Positions 24,400 to 37,600 of a stretch of DNA of 64,000 nucleotides are shown here, one piece after another; the first letter of the stretch is position 1; each line of letters starts with the position of its first letter. Source of the DNA: Haliclystus octoradiatus. Lineage: Eukaryota; Cnidaria; Staurozoa; Stauromedusae; Haliclystidae. The position numbers and the translations under genes are program-made. The notes under the pieces were generated by a model. That model was not told where the DNA came from. It searched no databases and saw only the letters and a list, made by a program, of their open reading frames with translations. The stretch is taken from assembly GCA_916610825.1 (NCBI GenBank), contig OU744447.1:29214561-29278560 (forward strand). Direction: 5' to 3'.

Positions 24400-24897
24400 T
24401 TCAGTAAATGGATTTTTGTTTAATGTTTTTTTCATTTTAGCTATTTTATAGCTGTACAGATCTTTTTTCATGTTCTTTACTTTGAGTGTCACATCATTAA
24501 AATTTGGCATATCACCCCAATACTGTTTTATTGTTGGTGAGATTAGTGGCATTGCAGCAATCCACGCTACACGAATGGAAAATGGTATGAACTGCACAAA
24601 TTTTTCCACATCTTTGCACTGTGTATGATCAGATAAAATCGACCAAAGTTGTGATTGCCATGAGTTGACCCAATTGATTGTTGTGTTGCTTAGCATAGCC
24701 TTGCATTTGTGACATGCTACGTTTCCTGGCTTTTGAGCACTGAAATCTCCAAGGTGATGTCATCGCAGGGGTGCTTGCAAAATGGCAAATTGCAAAGGAT
24801 TTCCTTCTGTTGTTACCATCTTACAAACACTGCACATTTGAGGTGGACCGTGACCATCATCTTGATCTAATGGATTAATTGGTACATGTTGTAATCC
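24400..24897 (-). pseudogene. Helitron-like exon with zinc motif and stop
   Basis: 166 in-frame codons. CSVCKM and ACHKCKAM supply two CxxC pairs about 39 residues apart, a zinc-ribbon-like arrangement. Between them a single TGA follows an Arg codon (near 24767), so the exon is open apart from one nonsense codon. Phase 0 at both borders. Confidence 0.65.
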
Positions 24898-25437
24898 CTG
24901 GAAAAATTCAAATAAAAAACAGTGTAGTGCAGTGAAATTGCCGCTTATTTGCAACATGGCTTTGAAACTGTAGTGCAAAGTTGGATAAATACAATCTTAA
25001 TTATTGAAAAATTTATGCAAGTTACACTGTACTGTAACTGAAAACATAAAATACTCACTGCAAAAAGTGTGGGATCATGATTTTGATGTGAAACACCATG
25101 ATTATGTTGAGATACATTATTGCTTTGGTTAGAGACAGCAATGTTTTGATGTGAGACAGCATTACCCTAAATGAATAAAATGAAAATAGAAATACAATAT
25201 ATATCTTTAAGCATCAACCATATGTTGCACGCATTATTTAATAGTTTATAAAAAGTTTTCATTTCATTACGGTACAATTGAAGAATATAAAATTATCAGG
25301 AAATGCCTGTTATGACAGATATGAATGTATAGAGGCTGTGTTGCAATATTATTATTATGAAAGATGAAACTTACGGATAATGTGGGATGCTGTTGTAATG
25401 GTGCAGGCTGGTGATGGTTTCCATTGCCAGTTGTATT

Positions 25438-28380
25438 CTATGGAAGAAGTAGTCAGTCAATATTTATTGAAATTGTCATAGTATACAGGGACATAGTTCA
25501 AGAACTGTTATCACAGCCTGCATTTTGCGTATATTTTACGGATTAACCAAAGAGCAGCAGACTAGGTGGCAGCCATGGGCCTTGTGAGAGGATCAAAACA
25601 GACGGGAAAACTTGCACTAGCGCAAGTTAAATAGGCACGTTCTTTAAACATTCTTGAGCACGGGCTTTACTTAGCGTATACTTTATTTCTAATCATCGAT
25701 AATATAAATGACACCAATGCCATGTATCCTTGTCCAGTAGATTATGTAGGCAATCAAGGTGTTTTTGCATACTGTTGGTTCTCCCAGACGTCAGCACAGT
25801 TTCGAAATGATGGAAAACAAAGGCATCAAACAAAATCTTTCTTGTTTCTAGATGTAAACATCAAGTGAAACTTACTACTGCTGTGCAGGAACGTTTTCTA
25901 ATTCATGATTGGTAAATTGATAGTTGTTAAATGAATCAGGCAAAGAGAAATTGCTCCATAATCATTGTTATCCTGTTTATGAATATATTTGTGAATAGGG
26001 CTAATTTGACTACCTTGAACAACGCACACTGAAAATACCCACGTGACAAGAGAGAGATTCAAAACTCAGAGGGGGTGTAAGAGGAGAGTTTCAGACAAAA
26101 TCGGTACAAAATTAGAAATGCATTTGATTGATTCTGCAGTGACTTAAAAGAAGGTAGTAGGGGAGACAGATTAGCTACAAGACTCGAGTAACAATGGCTT
26201 CAAAGGTTTTGGTACAGCATTGTGCTGCCCAGGATTGCACCCATGTAGCTTTTTCTGCTACAGTATTCCAGGACCACGCCAAACGCCTAGTCTTATTAAA
26301 ATTAATTTGAAAACAATGGCCACATGCTCCTTTGCCAGAATTCATAGTGGTCACCTCTATGCAGCAGCCAACCGTCTACAGTGGTCACTCTTGGTATGCC
26401 TGAAATAGTATTTTCTATCTAATCAACCTTACATATAAAGGCCAACTGCATATAATGGTGTGATGGGATAATTTTGTTTCACTTCGCAGTTTACAATTTA
26501 AATTTAACCACGTAAGCTTCAGTCTCGTTTGCATGGGAATGAATGTCTGAACAGCAGTCAAATTTATAATCAACTAATTGAAATTACAATGAGCTCTATT
26601 ACATGAAAGTTACTGGTACATATAGATAAAATACATTGTGTGAGGCGATGAGGTATCAGACCCCGGTCTCTCACAGGAACTACATGCACTCTACTATTGA
26701 GCTACCAGTCTACATTGATCAATTTATCTACCTCTCATAGCTGGCTGCTATACACAGATTTCAACTGTATCTATTTCTAAACTTTCTAAACTCATTATTT
26801 TGATGTTTGCTTGAAGAACATCAATTTTCATAAATGTATGATGATATTTTTAGTAAAAGAGTACACACACAGAAGTAGGCCCTACACGAAATATAAACCA
26901 TCCCTCTATTGTTTCATGATTTCTGCCAAGGCATGTTAGGGGCATATTTGCTATTGAAAAGTTAACATTTCTCTTTGCTGATTACTAGGCTTAATCTACA
27001 AAACATATGTCCGCGTACAGTCGAGCTCTCAGCCTCCCGTATGTCTAACATAATTTTCTAGGAGGTAGTTTAATATCACGAGACATCCTGATGAAGATTA
27101 CCGATGTTGCTTAAATTTTAATTATCTTGACTGATCACCTCAGAATGCTGTCTCTTTCAACTTTGTAGGGGCCTACACTTTATAAATCAAAAATTAGCTT
27201 AGCCCATAATCTTGTAGATTGTCCATTAGTTATTTGTTGTGTAAGTATCTCATATTGATGCATATACACACATGTTGATACATATTAATTAATAATTATT
27301 ATAGGCAAGGTGTAAAGGATTATGACAAAGTAATCGTCCCAAATGCCACAATTGTCCTGTTTCTGCAAGTGGTTAAGAGTCCATTTATTAGCTGTGCTAT
27401 ATCCACGGTGGAACACTTTATCAGAGGATTTTGTTCTGCAAGTAGCCTACATTTCTATGATTTTAAACAATATTACAAACATTTACTCTGGCTCAGTGTT
27501 GCAAAGTCTACAATACAAATAGATAAGTTTGTTTACTATTTCAGATAAGTTGTTTTTAAAAACAATAACTATTAGTTTTCAACTGAATTGAGATAATGTG
27601 TGTAGTGGAGACCAAAAGCTCTTCCATAATAGTCGCTCATTAATGTTAGCTTTTTTGTAATTTAATAAATACTATATCAGATCAAGACAGTGGATCACTA
27701 AGCCTATCTATCATCAGTTAGTACCTTGGCCCTTACTTGATTGAGTGAGCTACTTCCCTTACTTTTCTGATTAATGTAGGTTATGGACTATGATTTGAAG
27801 GTAGGCTAGTCTACGAGCAATGACTTTAGAAAATATAGACTAGCCTATTCTATGTGTACAATTTATTCATGTTTTGATGTTATATTGATATTATCATATC
27901 TTAGTATTCAAAGCTGAGTTATATTACACCATATTTCATGTTAATTTTTCAAATATCTTCCCTTACCCTGTCCAATATTCAATATTAGCTATTTAAAAAT
28001 ACACCGTGTACTCTGTCTCTGTTAGACTGTTCGTTGATAAGTAACAACGTAGACATGCAAATAATTGATAAATGTTACATCAACTGTACTGGAATTCTAC
28101 GATGACCAGGATAAGAACTTTGTATCCACACAAATTATATTATATGACGATGACTATTGTCGAAAGCTGTTATTTTGAAACTTTAATCTCATTACATTCG
28201 GACAAGACCGCCATTTTCTGGCCGCCATCAGAAATCTCAAAGTCAAGTTGAGTTTGAAATACAAATCAAATCGAAGTACAGTCAATCGTGCGAGATTCAG
28301 ATTTAATTCAGATGTGGCCAAAATATCAGACGGGACAGGGTGCTACTGCGCATGACTCCATGCAGCCTGTTGAATATTCT
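25438..28380. other. intergenic, mostly featureless
   Basis: The missing 5' exon(s) of the Helitron-like gene might lie in the first few hundred bases, but none could be assigned. A short frame from an ATG at 26193 (CAAQDC, then HVAFSATVFQDH) is not recognised. A degenerate tRNA-like segment lies at about 26642-26714. Otherwise no exons or repeats could be supported. Confidence 0.4.
26642..26714 (-). repeat. tRNA-like SINE head
   Basis: On the minus strand TAGCTCAATAGTAGAGTG fits a polymerase III A box and D arm, and GGGGTCTGATACC about 40 bp later fits a degenerate B box and T loop. The acceptor and anticodon stems do not pair well, so it is more likely a tRNA pseudogene or SINE head than a functional tRNA. 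Confidence 0.35.
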
Positions 28381-28444
28381 GTTTACCCGTTCTTAATCGC
28401 TAGCCTCTTTTCTCCTGCTTTTCTCTGTTGATTCGTTCAACAGT

Positions 28445-28458
28445 ATTTCCATGGCGAC
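28445..28458 (-). promoter_or_regulatory. X-box-like RFX motif
   Basis: Read on the minus strand, GTCGCCATGGAAAT fits the RFX X-box at 10 of 12 positions with a 2-bp spacer. It is 72 bp before the start codon of the CFAP90-like gene, an ordinary distance for a ciliary X-box. Confidence 0.4.
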
Positions 28459-28529
28459 TGTTTGTTTACATGTTCTAAACACGTGGATTTCTCATTCTAA
28501 AATGACTTCATTTTCAGAGGTTGAGCACG

Positions 28530-28625
28530 ATGGAAAATGAAAGATTTAATAAGATTGATCACCCAAGCGAAGAAGAGATAGAAAAATGTCGTCTTTTAAT
28601 GAAACCAGTTGGAATATTATCAAAT
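28530..28625 (+). CDS. CFAP90: CFAP90-like exon 1
   Basis: 32 codons from the start Met to a GTAAGT donor. Acidic beginning (HPSEEEIEK), then KPVGILSN. The Met context has A at -3 and G at +4. Confidence 0.65.
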
Positions 28626-31600
28626 GTAAGTACTAATTACAGCTAGTATAGCATTGTATTAGAGTATGAAGTTTATGGAAAAACACTGACGACACAAAGT
28701 TATTATCTTATCATCTATATATATTCGTGGTTTCCTAATTTCTGTTCAGTAAAGAACAGAATGCTGTTCGAGTGATGCAGTTCTTAGTTCTAGCCGTTTC
28801 ATTCATGTAATAAGACTAAATGAGGATGTTATGATGCTACCAATATACTGAACCTGTTAATATACCAAGGGTTTTGTTACAACCTGTTAGCTAAGCTGTT
28901 ATCACTCGACGACTTCACAATGTTGTGAATAGTGATTGCAATGCAGACTCTGATTCGCTTATTCTGATTTATGTTTTTGGAATAGTTGTTTAATATTTTG
29001 TACTATCGATTATTTATTTGTATGATTTTCTTTCTATGCAGGCGTACACGTATCGGTTGAAAAAAGTGGAGGTATGATTTGATATGATTTTTTGTCATGA
29101 AATGAATATGACAGGCAAATACAGGGAATTACCGCTTACCACTGCAGTAATTCCAAAATTTACATACAGCCATTTCACAAAATATAACAAGCTAACGTCA
29201 AATACAATGTAGATACAATGTAGATAGGCTAAATATAGTATAGTATATAGTTATTGGGAACCCTGTCGATCGGATTATTGGATTATATGTTTTCAAACGA
29301 TGAATATATAATTCAATTCAAGAAAATGAAAGTCAAAATTCTGTAACTCTATCATAAACATTATAGTACTGTAATTCAGTTGGATATGTAACAAAAGGTA
29401 AATGTACTCGTTATAATATAAACGAATACGTAACCACTATATAGCCCTATATTGAAGCACCCCCCCCCCCCCGGAATTAAACTACAGCAGTACATAGGTA
29501 CTCACAGTATATCTTTATGTATGATCTAAGCAAAGGTATTCCTTAACATTCTAAATAACTTTGATTTGTTTTCAGAGAGACGAGCAAAAATCAGGAACCG
29601 ATCAATTTGTAAGAAAGAGTGGATTAAAAAGTAAACAAATAAACTCGTTTGATATGGAAAGAATAAAAAGTCTGAGAGACAACAATTATTTCCAATATAC
29701 TACAGAGGTACGAATATTTAAAGCCTGTACCTTTTATCGTTTGTTTTGCCTTTAATTTATATACCTATATATGTGGTCTTCAAGGGATAGCGAGAACTGT
29801 CGTACATGGAATTAGGCATTAGTTGTCATTGTTATTGTCATTAATTTGCAGAAATGGCGTCCGGTAAATATTTCGTAGGTGCACCTGGGTATCTGGGTGG
29901 GTACTTGAATACAGATAAATAATGTCGGTTTTGACAGAAGACGATCATTGGGAAATCGAGCGCAGAGATAACAATTTACAGATCATTTCAGGGATGTAAA
30001 CTTTTCGTTAAACGATACAGTATATCGCGTCCTCTGGCTGATGTTGCAAAGTTTATTATCAATTTAGATGAAGCTTGGACAATAATGAAGATTAAAATGC
30101 AATTGTGATGCTTATATAAGAAGAAGTTATCTCTGCTAATCTGAATTGGTGACGTGGATTTTTTACATCACTCCTATAAATTAGTTGTGCCTAATAATGT
30201 GAAGTTTTCCACTGTTGCTGATATTCACCCCCCCCCCCCCCTATTAAACGCAAGCGAATTAAAGCAAACTCGTGTACCTGGATGACCTTCGAATTATCGA
30301 ACCTTATGGAGACCCGTGACTACCAGCATAGAAAATCTGTTCATTCGATTTCCAGTCGTTATTGGAAAGGCAATACTGCGAAAATGTGAAAATCATTGAA
30401 AACTAGTTTCCCACAAAAATCGACTAGTAATACCACCAGTTCATTTCAAGATGATATTCTGCTATCAAAACCACAAGATATCGCTAATTGCTTGAACAAT
30501 TTCTTTATCATTGGTCAAAAGCTAGCTGTTCGATTTAAAACTAATGAAATTACCAGCTGTTCTCCGTTGCCGGATTTTTCAATAGAATAGGTCGAAGATA
30601 GCTATAATTCGAAAGCAATTGAACAAACTCAAAACCCACAAAGCTATTGGTCTCGAGAAAATCAGCACAATGCTATTGAAAGATTCTTCTATTGTTGTTG
30701 CTCCTATTATTACAAAGTTGTTCAGTTTATCTATTTCTAAATGGATTTCATCATCTATAGCTTGATGATCACACAGCGTACATAATCTGTCATCGTATGT
30801 CAAGATAACAGGCTATTTTCAAGACAAGACTTGTTCCCTGATTGCCTTGTAAATCAAAGACCATAAAATTGAATTAATTACCATAAGATATAATTTTATC
30901 ATATTTGATTTCATATTCAATACAAACAGGAGAAAACCAAGCTCTGCACCTCTTACAGCTGTTGTGCTAGCATTGTTTCGTACCCTCAGGATATGCTTCA
31001 TGATTTTTCCCTGAAGGGCTTCTAACGGGTTATCATCTTCATGCTTGATGGTGTCAAACCAAACATCACTACAGTACCATACATTATTATTGGTATGATC
31101 ATGAAATAGTAAATATCACTGTAAGTGGCAACATGAGTAGATGATGATCCTCTCGCTGCACACATGAAGCGAAACCAGGCATTTACTGCCTTTGCACATT
31201 GAACTTTTAGTTGCCTCTCTCCCAGCCGCAGTTACATGGTATTTCTTTGATATAAACTTTGATACGTTGAACTTGCTTTATAGTAATAAATTTAATATAT
31301 TAAGTAATCTATAAGCTATGAAACATGTTTTTTTCACGTTATTTATTTCCGACCGATAGCGATGATGATGTTTGATAACGATGAACATTAGCTGCATGTT
31401 TTGCGAAACTGTCTACAAGATATAATGCATCGGCAATTGAATCACATTTATATATATACATATTAAATTGTTTTTAGAAACCATACTTGAGATTTCACAA
31501 CAAATATGTTTATTGTTTCAGCATGAAACACCAATGCTGTATGATAGCATCAATACCGTGACTTATGGATATAATGAAAGTCTCCACCGTGACGATAGAA

Positions 31601-34600
31601 AACATGCTAATTCGAAAGGACTGAATGTGAACGATGAGGTATAATTACTATAATCACGTGGTCGTAAATTACATTCTACATTCGTTTGCCCTGCTACTAT
31701 AAGAAACATGATGTGCTGCATTTAATTGATACTCTAGTACAGTCACGGGCATTAATCCCTTGGGGTGTGACACACCAAATAAAAATTTGTGAGTCCGGCA
31801 AGTTTGAGTCGAAAACTACCAAAATCGTGCAATTTTGAAGATATTATAGCACTGAAACTCCCACATATGCAAATGACACGCCTTTTTTCGAGCAAAATTC
31901 CCATTTCTTCAGTCAAAAATGACAAATACCCCCTTAGTCAGAATCATCTAATTTCGGTCTTTGACAGTATTCACATTTCCAATTAATGGGGAGGGGCATC
32001 GCTCTGTGGAAAATGAACCCTCGAAGATAACCAGGTTTCATACCAACATCAAAGTGAATATCAATTTGAACTATTTGATTGGTATATTTGAAGACTGTGG
32101 CGTTGTTGATGATTCCATTTTCCTTTATGTTCAATTCCATCTAAACTAATTGGTCTGCGAGAGCTAAACAATTGTGTTTAATATGATCCTGTACTCTCTC
32201 GATCCATCAATAATAATTAATCTTCGATCGTCTTTTGACATAATGATTTTATTTGATAGGAAAGGAAACGGATTGTCCCATGTCTGTCATCGTCAGTGTA
32301 CGGTGATCCAAGACGAAAACCACTTGAATATCCATCAAGAGAACACATTCACATTGAAACTTGTAAGAAAGAATTCTTAAGGATCACCGGTGGAGATCTA
32401 CTGACTGAAGAATAGATAATTTCCAAGTGCAGAATACAGTACTACTATTGCTCAATCAAGCTATATTGTAACAATAAAAATGGTTATTAACACCTAGCTG
32501 AAGCTATGTAGCAAAAAGTTTCGAAATTCATGCTAAATAATCAAAAATTAACATATAATTATGCAACCAATCAGACGCAGTTATAAAAGAATATAGGTTA
32601 TATAAGGCATCATATTACCTGTGGAGATAGGAGGTTGACTAATTCATATTCTAGAGGGTGGTAACTAAACTGGTACGACCATAAACCTGACCATAGATAA
32701 TTGAAATGATGGATATGATGGATTAGATTTCGTTTTGCAAACGATTCTTACAATTCCAAGATGATGAATATTTTTATGAATATTTTGCCATAAAATGAGA
32801 AGATGCAATCGTAGGGAATTATGAGTACATGGATTTTACTGAACGCGGTACATCATATTCATCAAATTTTAGGGAGTAGCCCCCTTCCTCAAGAAACAAG
32901 ATCATGTGAATTCTGGATGTAATATGGACCTTGGTAATTTCAGGATCATTACCTTGCCTTGAAGTAGTCTAGGCGTAGCTGGCTGCATGGATTGCCTATA
33001 TTATATGCATGGGAAATAGTTCAACGTTTACAATCCTTTATTCGTTATGGCAATGAAGTCGTTTGAGTTTATAAATAATTTTTCTCATTATCTTTCACGT
33101 CAATATTAATCTAACATTCAAGAATTACAATATATGTGAGTGCAATACAAAAAGATACATTCGAAGAAAGATTTTGATTACCTCACTACTTTTCAGTAGA
33201 AATTAACCCTGTAATCCAGTCAGCTTTTATCATTTTGAGTTACCCCCGGTCTATTCGCTATCAGTTCTGAGAAGAATTACGATAAACTTTTAAATAGCCA
33301 TCGAATTTCTTTGTGGATGCTGTACTGTATATACATTGTAGAGACGAGAGCGATGGAAGCTGCAGCCTCAAAGTATATAAATACCTTTGATAGCAGCCAA
33401 TGGACAACACCCCTCACCCCCATAATCTTTTCAAAAGGCTGCTAAATGCATAGTTAAACCAGGAACAGTATCTGTAAATGGTATATAACATTAAAAGCAA
33501 ACTAATGTGTCAGCATCTATAAGAAACCGAAACATGGTGATCGAAACATATGAAAAGAAGACCTTTTTCGTCGTACTAAGAAATATACAAATTTAGAGAA
33601 TTGGAAGGCGTATTGTGGTCACTTCGACACCAACAGAAATAAGAAGTATAGAAAAATATCTAAACATGAACATACTGTGAATAGAAATTGCTCTTAATTC
33701 AAGCAAAATATTACCTCTGAATAAGAAATAAATACTTTGATTTTTGCTTAAAATAGAATAGTGTCTTGAAAACCATTAAATGGTATAAGGGTTAACAGCT
33801 CGACCGATTAAAAGCATTCAATACAACACAATATTTACATTTTATGCAGCTGAGCTTTTACGGGGCCAGTAAGTTGTTGTATTAATTCAATTCATGTAAA
33901 CGTGTATCTAGTCATCATCTTAAACTTCCACTTAATAATTCAATATCGCGAATACAATGAAAACATTCGTTGTAGCAATAATTATATTCATAACTCGTGT
34001 TGGTACTTTCAACATATGAAGCCTATTGAGCTCATCAACATCCCTTGGTAACTGTCTCTGATCTTAACGTCGTACAAAAAATCCACATAATGTACAAATC
34101 GTTTGATTATCAACATCGCTAAACTTGTTGTGTGTCGATAAGCGGATGTCGCCATTTTGCCATCTGACGGCGAACATCAGTAATTAAACTGGCTGAGAAT
34201 GCTACCCCAAGAATCTAGAAATAAAATAAAATGCCAGAATGATTATTCAAATCGCAGAAGCATGGACAAACGATGAACGCAATGAAGCCAAGCAATCCCT
34301 TCTGTAGAAAAGGCAAATAGCCACCATCGTAAATCCTGGGGGGTGTTGGGGTGTGACATCCCCAAAATACAATATTTTCTCAGATTTCGGACAATTTTGA
34401 GACGAAAAATTGCAAAATCGTGCAAGTTTGAGATTATAACAGTACTAAAGCTCACAGGTATGCAAATGCCACGCCTTTCTTTCGCAAAATCCACAATTTT
34501 GTCGGGTAAAATTGACAACCCCCCCACACTCCCAGTCGGAACCTTGCAGGTACGGGCGTGTAAGTAGCATCATCTTTGTATGGCTTTTACAGGGATGTAT

Positions 34601-37600
34601 TGATTAATTAGGCTGTTAGTATGGCATTGGGAAAACCTCTACTGTCTGGGATAAAAAAGTTAGTATGATATAAAGCAAAGTTTCACACAAGGAATGTGTT
34701 TGAATATTGAACAAGGCAGCCTACAAAACTTTGTAACTTTGAGTAACTTTGAAATGAACAAAATAATTTTCATATTTTTCATAATTCATAACTCGAGCCT
34801 CCATCATTTGTAACTTAATATATTGTCTTCAATTCAATGGAGACCTTCATGATCAGGTTTGCCATTGCTGCATTACAGATTCGTACATGTTGGCATGAGA
34901 GACACTCACTCAGTGGGCTGAGATAAATTCGTCTTGCATAAATTTTGCAATTGCAGCATGGCGACCCTCGCATGAACCCTTTATTTAGTAAAATATTGTA
35001 GGGTAATTGTTCCTGTTTTCTATCTCTCACGGGAAAAATTTATTCTAAAAAGAAACCTGGTTGCCTGTAGCTGACTGCACACGTTTCTGATCATTACCTG
35101 AACAATTGCCACTCCAATTCCAACACCACCGACTATCACTAGATGGTCTTTGAACCATGATGACACACCTTCAATGCAGCCTCTCATGTAAATGCGTTGG
35201 CGACGTTTGTTACTCTGATGATTTGAATAAAAGCAAAGGCTGGTTATAATCAAACGTACATGAAGATCAAATTTGAAAAAAGAGGACATGAAAGGGGTTA
35301 ATTTGATCGCATTTGAGTTCATGGACTTTTCATGAACTTTGCTTATGAACTGAACATTGTTCATGGACTTTGTAAATTATTCATAAACATCATTCATGAA
35401 CTTTACGAAAGTTCAATAAATTTTGAAACATTCATCCATGTTTCATGAAATGTTCACAAACACCATATAAACAGTATGCAGAACGTTCGTGTTGCTCACA
35501 ACCCCTGCAAAAACAGTTCAGGAGTTCATGAACTGTTCATGAACTCCTGAACTGTTTTTCGCAGGGGAAATCTTTCAGAAATTGAAGGCAACTGAATGAT
35601 TGACATATTTGAATGAACATAGATAAACTTACCGAAACTGTATCTATTCTAACACCATAGCCACACATTGTGTTTAGTTTGTCCTGAAATGGATTTAAGC
35701 AAATTGTAACTAACAATATTGACACAGATTAAAGTCAGCCTAACTACACATCGTTTCGCTGATAGATTTCTTAACAATCAACTATATAAAAATATTATAA
35801 ATGAAATAAAAAAAAGAGTAGCCATGCCTTAAATGTGTCTTCGAATTGAATTACTTTCATTTCATTGCATATATTTTGTCAGAATTGACAGACAAAACAA
35901 AGGGAGTCACATCACATAGTCTCGCTAAAATGCAGCCTATATTCACAAGCGCAGTGTTAGAAAAAGTGCAGTATAATAATAAGTAGATCTAATTAGATGT
36001 AATTAGCAGCATAAATGTCCAGTGTACGTGTGTGATCACATCAGAAAAAACATTTACCATTAACTGTATATAATAAGAGACAAAGATGAGGCAAAGCCTT
36101 TTTCCGTTACTCTGAGTTTCAGGCCGTTTGCAATCTTCAGACGGTAAACCAATACCTGTATATAAAGGCCACTTGTCTATAGCTTTCAATGTAGATCTAA
36201 CCTTTGGTTATGATATACAAAGCAACTGGTGCACAGTTTTCTATGAGCTATTGATAATTGGCATATGAGAGGCACGTAAGGAGAAAAGGAAGAGGCAACA
36301 GAAAATTATGAGCCGACTCGGCGAATAATTTTCACCTTCGAGTTTTCTCCTGAAGTGACTTGAGTCTTTTATAACCAGTTACATTACTTTCTTGCTCATA
36401 AAATGCCCTCCTGATCAAATTAGAAATTCTCATTCGTGATATCAAGTTCGAATTGTAAGATCGATTGTGTTTTCGAACCCAGTAACCAATCAGATTGATC
36501 AAATCATTTTTGTTATAATACAAAAGGTTTTGGAGAATTACCATAACTACTCTGAACATTATACAATGTGAAATCGCAATAGCACCAATTCACAGCGGGT
36601 AAGTGTAGAAGCATAATGCTTATGAAATTGAGCACAACTGTTCTCACCTCAATACAACATGAATGGGGGACACCACATGCTTCAGCACCAGGGGAAGTGC
36701 AATTGAAGTAGATGTTCTTTTCCCAATCTTCAAATCCAACAAGACCACAACACTTGAACTGCACAGTCAGAAACAAATTACAAATTAATATACTAGATTT
36801 CAGTTTTTAGTGTAATAGTTTGGCCTAGTACAACTATTTTTCAAAATATTATTGTTGTCTCAGCAATAATGAAAAACACAATCATTGGAATCGTAATGAA
36901 TGCATGAACATCACTGTGTTGAGTAATTTCACAATGTTTTAATACTGTTCAATACTGTATAGACTTGTTTGCCAAACAATACTACTACTCTAAGTAAACA
37001 GTACTACTACTGATATGAAACACAACTAAAGTCTTGTAAAAAGGTGATGGTATTTTTCATTTTCGGATTTCAGAATTATTCTAGGGTAACATATTTTTCC
37101 AAATGATCATTCGAGCCCCCTCCAACACCAACCCCACCCTGACTAGCTGCAATAGAAGCTACCCCCGGAATAATGTATTTGAATGCACTAATAGAAGATG
37201 ACTTCAATTAGTTTTGGGGTGGCATCAAATAAGTGATAGTGATGTATCAGGCAACACACATCAAGATGACAACAGTGGCACAAAATCCAATACTTACAGT
37301 GGTCTGGGAGTAGTCTATGAGATTTTGTAAATTATCATTATCCCTGTAGCTTGTAATTGTATTTTCCAAACGCGATGCAACTAGACCATGGATCTAAAAT
37401 GAAAAAAAAATCCCTCAAAAACCGATCAATAAATAATAGGCACCAGAATACTTTAGCTGTGAAGATGTCAATATACACACGCTCCTAGATTAATTTCAGT
37501 GATATCAGGGATTGGGCTACAAGTCAAATTGTTAAATTATATGATGATGAATTATATGATGACACATGCCAAAAAAAGTTCTTGAGTTCATGAGCACAAA

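Larger units (their letters stand above)
19530..25437 (-). pseudogene. Helitron-like Rep gene, intron-rich, 3'-truncated
   Basis: The N-terminal and HUH-Rep half of a Helitron-like transposase, the rolling-circle nuclease. Exons, 5' to 3': 25437-25375, 25166-25059, 24897-24400, 24317-24073, 23765-23235, 23146-22740, 22662-22594, 22511-22264, 22170-22061, 21983-21725, 21637-21441, 21356-21195, about 21075-20841, about 20747-20630, 20545-20300, 20210-19767, 19683-about 19530. Each has AG/GT borders and nearly all join in consistent phase. The N-terminus is Gln/His-rich, followed by a CxxC-CxxC zinc motif. A Helitron-type block SMPLLFPEAVVLPRIF (about 21500) precedes GGWSYFITDTANDIETYGL, the nuclease-entry block FYRYEFQSTGAEGGKPH and the Y2-like motif YSYVTKYCSG. 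The helicase is missing. Defects: an in-frame TGA in exon 3 and 1-bp deletions in the fifth and sixteenth exons. The first exon with a start codon was not found, and the exon 13/14 junction does not join in phase. Confidence 0.75.

Noticed and set aside
26642..26714. Functional tRNA gene on the minus strand
   Set aside because: A- and B-box-like motifs are present but acceptor and anticodon stems do not pair. Kept only as a SINE-like repeat.
29459..29472. Poly-C runs (also 30228-30241)
   Set aside because: Simple homopolymers in introns of the CFAP90-like gene, no associated element or pairing partner.
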